A stretch of 37,343 nt of DNA. It comes from Pseudomonas corrugata. Its GTDB lineage: Bacteria; Pseudomonadota; Gammaproteobacteria; Pseudomonadales; Pseudomonadaceae. Position numbers and translations under genes: made by a program. Below, piece by piece: positions 10,101-22,100 of this stretch; position 1 is the stretch's first letter; the number at the start of each line of letters is the position of its first letter. The notes beneath the pieces are model-generated. The model searched no databases, was not told where the DNA came from, and saw only the letters and a list, made by a program, of their open reading frames with translations. The stretch is taken from positions 1 to 37,343 of the forward strand of contig NZ_LHVK01000018.1 in the NCBI RefSeq assembly GCF_001269905.1, read 5' to 3'.

Positions 10101-13100
10101 TCAGCGCCACGCTCAACGCCCGGATGTACAAGACCGGCGACCTGGGCCGCTACCTGCCGGACGGCAACATCGAATACCTGGGCCGTAACGACGACCAAGT
10201 GAAGATCCGTGGCTTCCGCATCGAACTGGGCGAGATCGAAGCCAAGCTTGCCCAACATGACGCTGTGAAAGAAGCGGTGGTGCTGGCCCGCGAGGACGTA
10301 CCGGGTGACAAGCGCCTGGTGGCCTATTTCACGCCGGCGAACGAAACAGCGGACATCGAAACCCTGCGCAGCCACCTGCAAGCGCAGTTGCCGGCCTACA
10401 TGGTCCCGGTGGCCTACGTACACCTCGACGCACTGCCCCTGACCCCCAACGGCAAACTCGACCGCAAGGCCTTGCCGGCCCCGGAACACGATGCACTGAC
10501 CACCCGTGGCTACGAAGCCCCCCAAGGCGAAATCGAAACCACCTTGGCGCAGATCTGGCAGGACCTGCTCAAGGTCGAGCGTGTCGGCCGTCACGATCAC
10601 TTCTTCGAACTCGGTGGCCATTCGTTGCTGGCGGTCAGCCTGATCGAGCGGATGCGCCAGGCCGGCCTGAGTGCCGACGTGCGGGTGCTGTTTGGCCAGC
10701 CGACCTTGATGGCGCTGGCGGCAGCGGTGGGTAGCGGTAACGAAATCCAGGTGCCGGCCAACGGCATCCCGCTCGATTGCACGCGCATCACGCCCGACAT
10801 GCTGACGCTGAGTCGCCTGGATCAGGACGCCATCGACCATATCGCGTCGAAAGTGCCGGGTGGCATGGGCAACATACAGGACATCTACCCGCTGGCGCCG
10901 TTGCAGGAAGGCATCCTCTATCACCATCTGGCCGCCGAACAGGGCGACCCCTACGTGTTGCAGTCGCAGTTCGCCTTCGACAGCTGCGAGCGTCTGGACG
11001 AGTTCGTCCAGGCCCTGCAAGTGGTGATCGATCGCCACGACATCCTGCGCACGGCCATCGTCTGGGAGGGCCTCGATGAACCTCAGCAAGTGGTCTGGCG
11101 CGAGGCGCGTCTGGGGCTGGAGGCGTTCGTTGCGGATCCACAGGCCGGTGCCGTCAGCGAACAACTGCACAGTCGTTTCAATGCCCGGCACTATGCCCTT
11201 GACCTGACCCAGGCCCCGCTGATGCGCCTGGCGTTCGCGGAAGATCAGCCCAACCAGCGCTGGATCGCGATGCTGCTGTTCCATCACATCGCCCTCGATC
11301 ATGCGGCGATGAAAGTGGTGCAGCGCGAAATGCTGGCGTATCTGCAGGGTCAGGCTGACCAGTTGGACACCCCCGCGCCGTACCGCAACTATGTGGCTCA
11401 GGCCCGCCTGGGGGTGAGTCGTGAAGAACATGAAGGCTTCTTCAGCGACATGCTCGGCGATGTGGATGAGCCGACGCTGCCGTTTGGCCTGCACGATGTA
11501 CAGGGCGACGGTGACGATATCGAGACGGCGACACAGCTGCTCGACAGCGACCTGAGCCGTCGCCTGCGGCGTCTGGCCCGCCAGTCGGGCGTGGGCGCGG
11601 CGAGCCTGCACCACTTGGCCTGGGCGCAGGTGCTGGGCCGGGTCTCGGGCAGGAACGACGTGGTATTCGGCACGGTGCTGATGGGCCGGATGCAGGGCGG
11701 CGAAGGGGCCGATCGTGCATTGGGCATGTTCATCAACACCCTGCCGCTTCGCGTCAATGTCGATGAGCAGAACGTCAAGGCCGGCGTCAAGGAAGTACAT
11801 GGTCGACTGACCGCCCTGTTGGGGCATGAGCATGCCCCATTGGCACTGGCCCAGCGTTGCAGCGCGGTGGCGGCGCCGACGCCGCTGTTCAGTGCCTTGC
11901 TCAATTACCGTAACTCCAGCGAACAAGCCAATGGACGGGACACCCTGGCGGCCTGGCAGGACGTCGAAACCCTGGGCGGCGAAGCACGCACCAACTATCC
12001 GCTGACCCTGTCGGTGGATGACCTGGGTGACGACTTCGCCTTGACCGTCCTGGCCAGCCACGGCGTGGGCGCGCAGCGGATCTGTGCCTACATGGAAACC
12101 GCGCTGCACAGCCTGGCCAAGGCCCTGGAGTTCAACCCCACGACACGCCTGCACAGTCTGGAGGTACTGCCGCAAGCCGAGCGCCGGCAAGTGTTGATGG
12201 GGTTCAACGCCACTTGCCGTCGTTATCCGCAGCAGCGGACCGTCAATGACTTGTTCGAAGCACAGGTGCAGGCGCATCCCGATGCCGTTGCCGTGGTCCA
12301 TGACGAGCAACGCCTGACTTACCGCGACCTCAATGCCAGAGCCAACCGCCTGGCCCGTCATCTGATCGGTCTGGGTACTCAATTGGGCGACAGCGTGGCT
12401 ATTGGCTTGGCACGTTCGAGCGACCTGCTGGTCAGTCAATTGGCCGTGCTCAAATGTGCTGCCGTCTACGTGCCGCTGGATATCAACGCACCGGTCGAGC
12501 GCCAGCAATTCATGGTCCAGGACAGTGGCGCACAGCTGGTGTTGACCCTGAGCACGCTGGTTGTGCCTGAAGGTGTGCAACGGGTGGACCTGGATACCGT
12601 CGAGCTGGACGAGTCTGCCGATGACCTGGACCTGACCCAGGATGCCGAGTCGGTTGCGTACATCATGTACACCTCCGGTTCCACCGGGATGCCGAAGGGC
12701 GTGCTGGTGCCGCATCGGGCGATCAACCGCTTGGTGATCAATAACGGTTATGCCGACTTCAACGAGCAGGACCGGGTTGCGTTCGCCTCGAACCCGGCCT
12801 TCGATGCCAGTACTCTCGATGTGTGGGCGCCGTTGCTCAACGGCGGCTGCGTGGTGGTGGTCGAGCAGGATGTGTTGCTGTCCCGGGAGCGGTTCGCGGT
12901 GCTGTTGACCGAGCAATCGGTCAGCGTGTTGTGGATGACCGCCGGGCTGTTCCACCAGTACGCCGACGGCCTGCTACCGGTGTTCAAGCAACTGCGTTAC
13001 CTGATCGTGGGTGGCGATGTGTTGGATCCGGCGGTAATCGCGCGCGTGCTCAAAGATGGCGCACCGCAACATCTGCTCAACGGCTATGGCCCGACCGAAG

Positions 13101-16100
13101 CCACGACGTTTACCACCACTTATGAAATCAAGAACGTGGGCGAGGGCGGTATCCCTATCGGTCGACCTATCAGCAACACCCGCGTCTACGTGCTGGATGC
13201 GAACCAGCAGCCGGTGCCGGTGGGTGTGGCGGGTGAGTTGTACATCGGTGGCGATGGCGTAGCGAAAGGCTACCTGAACCGTCCGGAACTGACCGCCGAG
13301 AAATTCGTTGCCGATCCGTTCAGCGCCGATCCGGCGGCCTTGCTCTACCGCACTGGCGACCTGGCGCGCTGGCGTGCCGACGGCGCCGTGGATTACCTGG
13401 GTCGCAACGACGACCAGGTGAAGATCCGTGGCTTCCGCATCGAACTGGGCGAGATCGAAGCCCGACTCGCACAACATGATGCTGTGAGGGACTGCGTGGT
13501 CCTGGCCCGCGAAGACGTGCCGGGTGAGAAACGCTTGGTGGCTTACTTCACTCAAGCGCAGGACGTGGACATCGAGGCGTTGCGCGCCCATCTGCAAGGG
13601 CTACTGCCGGAGTACATGGTGCCGGTGGCCTACATGCGCCTCGACGCATGGCCGCTGACCGCCAACGGCAAATTGGATCGTCGCGCACTGCCGGCGCCGG
13701 ATCTTGACTCACTCGCCACACGGGCCTATGAGGCCCCGCAAGGCGAAGTCGAAGCCACGTTGGCACAGCTATGGCAAGACCTGCTCAACGTCGAGCGCAT
13801 CGGTCGTCATGATCATTTCTTCGAGCTGGGCGGTCACTCGCTGTTGGCGGTGACGTTGATCGAGCGCATGCGCCAGGCCGGTTTGAGCGCTGACGTGCGG
13901 GTGCTGTTCAGCCAGCCGACCCTGGCGGCGCTGGCCGCGGCCGTCGGCAGCGGCAAGGAGGTCAAGGTGCCTGCGAACCTGATCGCCTGCGGCTGTGAAC
14001 GGATTACGCCAGCCATGCTCACGCTGATCCAGCTTGATCAGGAAGCAATTGACCGGGTCGTGGCAACGGTGCCGGGCGGCGCGCGCAATGTGCAGGACAT
14101 CTACCCGTTGGCGCCGCTGCAGGAAGGTATCCATTACCATCACCTGGCCGCCGAGCAGGGCGATCCCTATGTGTTGAAAATCCTGTTTGAAGTATGCAGT
14201 CGGGATCGGCTGTCGGCCTTTGCAGATGCGTTGCAGCATGTCATCGACCGGCACGACATCCTCCGTACCAGCGTGGTGTGGCAAGGGTTCGATTCGCCAG
14301 TGCAAGTGGTCTGGCGCAACGCGCCGCTGGCGGTGGATGAGGTGGCGCTGGCAGCCGGGGCGGGCGATGTCGCTACCCTGTTGCAGGACCGTTTCGATCC
14401 ACGGCATTACCGTCTCGATATCACCCGGGCGCCCATGATGCGCCTGGTGTTTGCCCAGGACGCGGCCAACCAGCGTTGGGTCGCGATGCTGCTGTTCCAC
14501 CATATGGCGCTGGACCACACCGCCATGGAGGTGGTGCGGCACGAGATGCAGGCGCATCTGTTGGGCGAGGCCGAGCCGCTGGCCGCGGCTGCGCCGTATC
14601 GCAACTATGTGGCCCAGGCTCGCCTGGGCGTGAGCCAAGCGGAGCACGAAGCGTTCTTCCGCGAGATGCTCGGTGATGTAGACGAGCCGACGCTGCCGTT
14701 CGGTCTTCAGGATGTGCAGGGGGATGGACGGGATATCGAGGAAGCCAGACTGCCTGTCGACCTGTCGTTGAGCCTGCGTCTGCGAGCCCAGGCGCGCCAG
14801 CTCGGCGTGAGTGCGGCCAGCCTGGTTCACCTGGCCTGGGGGCAGGTGCTGGGCCAGGTGTCCGGCAAACCGGATGTGGTGTTCGGCACCGTGTTGATGG
14901 GGCGGATGCAGGGTGGCGATGGGGCTGATCGGGCGCTGGGCATGTTCATCAACACCTTGCCGTTGCGGGTGGATGTGGGCGACCAGGGCGTGCGTGACGG
15001 CGTGAAGGCCACTCACGCCCGGTTGACCGGCCTGCTGGGGCACGAGCATGCCTCCCTGGCGCTGGCCCAGCGTTGCAGCGGCGTAGCCGCGCCGATGCCG
15101 TTGTTCGGTGCGTTGCTCAATTATCGGCATAGCGCGGTTGACGAGCATTCGAGCGAGACCCTGGCCGGTTGGGAAGGCATCGAGACCCTCGACATCGAAG
15201 AACGCACCAACTATCCGCTGAGCCTCTCGGTGGACGACCTGGGCGAAGGCTTCGGCCTGACGGCGCTGGCCGTACCGCAGATCGGCGCACAGCGGGTCTG
15301 TGTCTATATGAACGTCGCGCTGGAACATTTGGTGGAGGCCCTGGAGCAGGCACCGCAGACGCGGTTGGACAGTCTGTCGATCTTGCCAGCGGCCGAGCGC
15401 CAACAGGCGGTGGCAGACTTCAACGCGACCACTCGCAGCTATCCACGGGACAGCACCGTCCATGGCCTGTTCGAAGCCCAGGTGCAGGCGCATCCCGATG
15501 CCGTTGCCGTTATCCATGCCGGGCAACACCTGACTTACCGCGAACTCAACGCCAGGGCCAACCGCCTGGCCCGTCATCTGATCGGCATGGGCACCCAACC
15601 GGGGGACAGCGTGGCCATCGGGTTGGCGCGTTCGATTGACCTGCTGGTCAGCCAGTTGGCCGTGCTCAAATGTGCTGCCGTCTACGTGCCGCTGGATGTC
15701 AACGCACCGGCCGAGCGCCAGCAGTTCATGGTCCAGGACAGTGGCGCACGGTTGGTGCTGACCCTGAGCACGATGGTTGTGCCTGAAGGTGTGCAACGGC
15801 TGAACCTGGATATCGTCGAGCTGGACGGGTCTGCCGATAACCTGGACCTGACCCAGAGCGCCGAGTCGGTTGCCTACATCATGTACACCTCCGGTTCCAC
15901 CGGGATGCCGAAGGGCGTGCTGGTGCCGCATCGGGCGATCAACCGCTTGGTGATCAATAACGGTTATGCCGACTTCAACGAGCAGGACCGGGTGGCGTTT
16001 GCCTCCAACCCGGCGTTCGACGCCAGTACCCTCGACGTCTGGGCGCCGTTGCTCAACGGTGGTTGCGTGGTGGTGGTCGAGCAGGATGTGTTGCTGTCCC

Positions 16101-19100
16101 AGGAGCGCTTTGCGGCGTTGTTGACCGAGCAGTCGGTCAGCGTGCTGTGGATGACCGCCGGCCTGTTCCACCAGTACGCGGCGGGTTTGATGCCGGTGTT
16201 CAAGCAACTGCGTTACCTGATCGTGGGTGGCGATGTGCTGGATCCGGCGGTGATCGGTCGCGTCCTGAAAGATGGCGCACCGCAGCATCTGCTCAACGGC
16301 TATGGCCCGACGGAAGCCACGACGTTCACCACCACTTACGAAATCAAGACCGTGGGCGAGGGTGGTATCCCGATTGGTCGACCTGTCGGCAACAGCCGCG
16401 TCTACGTGCTGGATGCGAATCAGCAACCCGTGCCGGTGGGCGTGGCCGGCGAGCTGTACATCGGCGGTGACGGCGTAGCGAACGGCTACCTGAACCGTCC
16501 TGAACTGACCGCCGAGAAGTTCGTCGCCGACCCGTTCAGCGCCGATCCGGCGGCCTTGCTCTACCGCACTGGCGACCTGGCGCGCTGGCGTACCGACGGC
16601 GCCTTGGATTACCTGGGGCGTAACGATGATCAGGTGAAGATCCGTGGTTTCCGTATCGAACTGGGCGAAATCGAAGCCAGGCTGGGCCAATGTGCCGGCG
16701 TGAAAGATGCCGTGGTACTTGCGCGCCAGGACGACAACGGACCTAAACGCCTGGTGGGTTATGTGATCCCTGAAGAGGGTGTCACGTTGTCGGTGCACGA
16801 GCTGCGCAGCCAACTGGCGAGCACGCTGGCCGAGTATATGGTGCCCAGCGCCTTCGTCGTGTTGCCATCCTTCCCGCTGACCGCCAACGGCAAGCTGGAC
16901 CGCCGTGCACTGCCGGCTCCGGACGCGGACGCCTACGCCAGCCGTGAATACGAAGCCCCGCAAGGCGAAGTGGAACAGACCCTGGCCCGGCTCTGGGCCG
17001 AGGTGCTCAAGGTCGAGCAGATCGGTCGTCACGATCACTTCTTCGAACTGGGCGGTCATTCGCTGCTGGCGGTGAACCTGATTGAGCGCATGCGCCAGGC
17101 CGGCCTGAGTGCCGATGTGCGGGTGCTGTTCAGCCAGCCGACCCTGGCGGCACTGGCGGCCGCCGTCGGCAGCGGCAGGGAAGTCGAGGTGCCGGCGAAC
17201 CTCATCGAGTCCGGCTGTGGGCGCATCACCCCGGCCATGCTGCCGTTGGTGAGCCTCGACCAGGAGACGATCGACCTGATCGTCGCCACCGTTCCGGGGG
17301 GCGCGTCCAATGTGCAGGACATCTACCCGCTGGCGCCGCTACAGGAAGGCATCCTCTATCACCACTTGGCCGCCGAGCAGGGCGACCCCTACGTGCTGCA
17401 ATCGCAGTTCGCCTTCGACAACCGCGAACGTCTCGACGCATTCGTCGAGGCGCTGCAGGTGGTGATCGACCGCCATGACATCCTGCGCACCAGCGTGGCC
17501 TGGGAAGGCCTGGACGAACCGCTGCAACTGGTCTGGCGCAAGGTGCCGTTGGAGCCGCAGTGCTTCGAAGCCGGTGCCACGGCCGGCGATGTCGCCGCGC
17601 AACTGGCGAGCCGCTTCGATGCGCGCCACTATCGCCTGGACCTGCGTCGGGCGCCGATGCTGCAGCTGGTCTACGCCCAGGATGAAGCCCAGGACCGCTG
17701 GCTGGCGACCCTGCTGTTCCACCACATGGCGCTGGACCACACTGCGCTGGAAGTGGTGCAACACGAGATGCAGGCGCACTTGATCGGCGAGGCCGGGCAA
17801 CTGACTGAAGCCGTGCCTTATCGCAACTACGTGGCCCAGGCCCGACTGGGCATGAGCGTGGCGGAACACGAAGCGTTCTTCCGCGAGATGCTGGCTGACA
17901 TCGATGAGCCAACGCTGCCCTTCGGGTTGGCCCAGGTGCAGGGCGACGGACGCGGTATCGCCGAGGTGACGGAGTCGGTCGGTCAGGTCTTGAGCCTTCG
18001 TCTGCGGACCCAGGCCCGACTGCTCGGCGTGAGTGCCGCGAGCCTGGTCCATTTGGCCTGGGCCCAGGTCTTGAGCATGGCGACCGGGCAGAAAGAAGTG
18101 GTGTTCGGCACGGTATTGCTGGGCAGGATGCAGGGCGGCGAAGGAGCCGACCGTGCGCTGGGCATGTTCATCAATACCTTGCCGGTCTGTGTACCGGTAG
18201 ATGGGCAAAGTGTGCGTGACGCGGTCCGCACGACCCACGGGCGGTTGACCGGGTTGTTGGGCCATGAGCATGCGTCCCTGGCGTTGGCCCAACGTTGCAG
18301 CGGCGTGGCTGCGCCAACCCCGCTGTTCAGCGCGCTTCTGAACTATCGGCACAGCGCGACTCAGGTGACTGACGAAGTGCTGTCGGCCTGGAGCGGCATG
18401 CAGATGCTGTCCAGCGAGGAACGGACCAACTATCCGCTGACATTGAACGTCGATGACCTGGGTGACGACTTCAGCCTGACGGTCCAGGTGGATGCGCAGC
18501 TCAGTGCCCAACGCATCAGTGGCTATATGCAGGTTGCCCTGCAAAGCCTGGTGGATGCCTTGGAGCATGCCCCGCAAACGCCGATGCACAGCCTGACGGT
18601 GTTGCCGGCGGCCGAGCGCCGACAGTTGCTCGAAACCTGGAACGCTTCCCAGGCGCTGTATGCCGATGACGCCTTGATCCACGGACAGATCGAGGCCCAA
18701 GCGGTGGCACGACCCGATGCCGTGGCCGTGGTGTACGAGGACCGGACGCTGACCTACGGCGAACTCAACGCCCGGGCCAACCAGCTCGCCCACCATTTGC
18801 TGTCCCTGGGCATCCGCCCGGATGATCGGGTGGCGATCTGTGTCGAACGTGGCCTGGACATGATCGTCGGCCTGTTGGGCATCCTGAAGGCGGGGGCGGG
18901 GTATGTGCCGCTGGATCCGGCTTCTCCCCGGGAACGCCTGGCCTTCATGCTCGACGACAGCACGCCGGTGGCATTGCTTCTCCAGGCACACTTGCAAGCT
19001 AATTTGCCAGTATCGTCCGTGCCCCAACTGCTGCTCGATCAGCCCGAGACAGCGGGTATTGCGCAACAGCCCCGGCACAATCCGGATCTCGAGGCGGTGA

Positions 19101-22100
19101 CGTCACGGAACTTGGCCTATTTGATCTACACCTCCGGCTCCACCGGCATGCCCAAGGGCGTGATGGTCGAGCACCGCAACGTCGCGCGGCTGTTCTCGGC
19201 CACCCAGCCGTGGTTCGACTTCGGCCCGCAAGACGTCTGGGCGCTGTTCCATTCCTTCGCGTTCGATTTCTCGGTCTGGGAAATCTGGGGCGCGCTGACC
19301 CACGGCGGCCGCCTGCTGGTGGTGCCGCAGTTGGTCAGCCGTTCGCCGCAGGACTGCTACGCGCTGTTGTGCGAGGCCGGCGTCACGGTGCTGAACCAGA
19401 CGCCGAGCGCGTTCCGCCAATTGATCGTGGCCCAGGGCGAAAGCGACCTGAGCCACAGCCTGCGCCAGGTGATCTTCGGCGGCGAAGCATTGGAAACCGG
19501 CATTCTCAAGCCGTGGTACGCCCGGGCAATCAATGCCGGTACGCAACTGGTGAACATGTACGGCATCACCGAGACCACCGTGCACGTGACCTACCGTGCA
19601 CTGTGCGCGGAGGATGCCCAGTTGGTCGGCGTCAGCCCGATTGGCGGGCGTATTCCCGACCTGCAACTGTACGTGCTCGACGCCCGGCGTGAGCCGGTAC
19701 CGGTCGGCGTAGTGGGTGAGATGTACGTCGGTGGCGCGGGCGTCAGCCGCGGTTACCTGAACCGCGCCGAGCTGACCGCCGAGCGTTTCCTGAAGAACCC
19801 GTTCAGCAATGAGCCGAACGCACGGATGTACAAGACCGGCGACCTGGGTCGCTGGCTGGCGGACGGTAGCATCGAATACCTGGGCCGTAACGATGACCAG
19901 GTGAAGATCCGTGGTTTCCGTATCGAGCTGGGCGAGATCGAGGCCGCGCTGGCGGCTTGCGAAGGGGTCAGCGAGGCGGTGGTCATCGCCCGCGAGGACG
20001 AGACGGGCGACAAGCGTCTGGTGGCTTATGTCATCGCCAAGGAAGACGCGCAGCCAGCGGCTGCCGAGCTGCGCACGCAGTTGCTGGGCTCGCTGGCGGA
20101 CTACATGGTGCCGAGCGCCTTCGTGCTGCTGGAAGCTTTCCCGCTGACCACCAACGGCAAGCTGGACCGCAAGGCGTTGCCAGTCCCCGACCAGTCGTCG
20201 GTGGCAACCCGTGAATATGAAGCGCCGCAGGGAGCGGTCGAGACAATCATCGCCGCGCTATGGCAAGACTTGCTGGACCTGGAGCGGATCGGTCGCCATG
20301 ACAACTTCTTCGAATTGGGCGGTCATTCGCTGCTGGCGGTGAAGTTGATCGAGCGCATGCGTCAGGTCGACCTGAGCGCCGACGTCCGGGTGTTGTTCGG
20401 TCAGCCGACCCTGGCTGCGTTGGCTGCGGCCGTGGGCGGTGTCCACGAAGTCGTGGTGCCGGCCAACCTCATTCCCGCTGGCTGCACGCGAATCACCCCG
20501 GACATGCTGCCCCTGGCCGACCTGGACCAGGACGCCATCGAGCGGATCGTTGCCACGGTGCCCGGCGGCGTCGCCAATGTGCAGGACATCTATGCCCTGG
20601 CGCCGTTGCAGGAAGGCATTCTGTATCACCATCTCGCCGCCGCCCAGGGCGATCCCTACCTGCAATATGTGATGTTCGGTTTCGACAGCTTCACGCGCCT
20701 GGAAAGTTTTGCCGAGGCGTTGCAAGCGGTCGTTGCCCGCCACGACATCCTGCGCACCGGTGTGGTCTGGGAAGGCCTGGCCGAGCCGGTGCAGGTAGTC
20801 TGGCGCGATGCTCGGTTGCAGGTCGAATCGGTGTCGCTGGATCCGGCGGCAGGCGATATCGCCATGCAACTGCACCAGCGTTTCGATCCGCGGCACTATC
20901 GCCTGGACATCCGCCAGGCGCCGCTGATGCGCATCGCTTATGCGCAAGACCCGGCGAACCAGCGCTGGGTGGCGATCCTACTGTTCCATCATTTGGTGGA
21001 CGACGCGACGTCGCTGGCGGTGCTGTCTGCGGAAATCGAGGCGCACATGCTCGACGAGGGGCAGCACCTGTCGGCCTCTGTGCCGTATCGCAACTACGTG
21101 GCCCAGGCCCGCTTGGGCGTAAGCCCTGAGGCTCATGAAGCGTTCTTCCGTGACATGCTGGGTGACGTCGACGAACCGACGTTGCCGTTCGGCTTGCAGG
21201 ATGTGCAAGGCGACGGCAGCGGCATTGAGGAACTTCGTCAGGACGTCGACGGCGACCTGAGCCGCCGGTTGCGGGCGCAGGCCCGTCAGCTGGGCGTGAG
21301 CGCCGCCAGCCTGTATCACCTGGTCTGGGCGCAGGTGCTGGGCCGTGTCTCGGGCAAGGACGACGTGGTATTCGGCACCGTGCTGGTCGGCCGGATGCAG
21401 GGCGGCGAGGGTGCCGACCGTGCATTGGGCATGTTCATCAATACCTTGCCGCTGCGGGTGAGCCTGGGGCAAACCGCTGTCGGTGCGGGCGTGAAAGCGA
21501 CCCATGCGCGCTTGACCGCGTTGCTCGGTCATGAACATGCCTCGCTGACCCTGGCTCAGCGTTGCAGCGGCGTTGCGGCGCCGACGCCGTTGTTCAGTGC
21601 CTTGCTCAATTATCGCCACACTGGTGCGCTGACCTCGACCGAGGCGCTGTCGGCCTGGAACGGTATCCAGGTGCTCAGCGGCGAAGAACGCACCAACTAC
21701 CCATTGACGTTGAACGTCGATGACCAGGGCGAGGCATTCAGCTTCACGGTCATGACCCCGGCACGCATTGGTGCGCAGCGCCTGTGCGGCTACGTGCAAC
21801 AGACCCTGGAAAGTCTGATCGTGATGCTGGAGCAGACACCTGCAGCACCGTTGCACCAGTTGTCCATCCTGCCCCAAGACGAACGCCGCAAGCTGCTGCT
21901 GGAATTCAATGCCAACGAAGCCGAAGACCTGCAGCAATCGTTCATTCACGAGCTGTTCGAAGCCCAGGTACAACGCACGCCTGAGGCCGTGGCGGTGGTG
22001 CATGGCGAACAGCGCCTGAGTTATCGCGAGTTGAATGCCCGGGCCAATCGGTTGGCGCATTACCTGCGCAAACAGGGCGTACAACCGGATTCCCGGGTGG

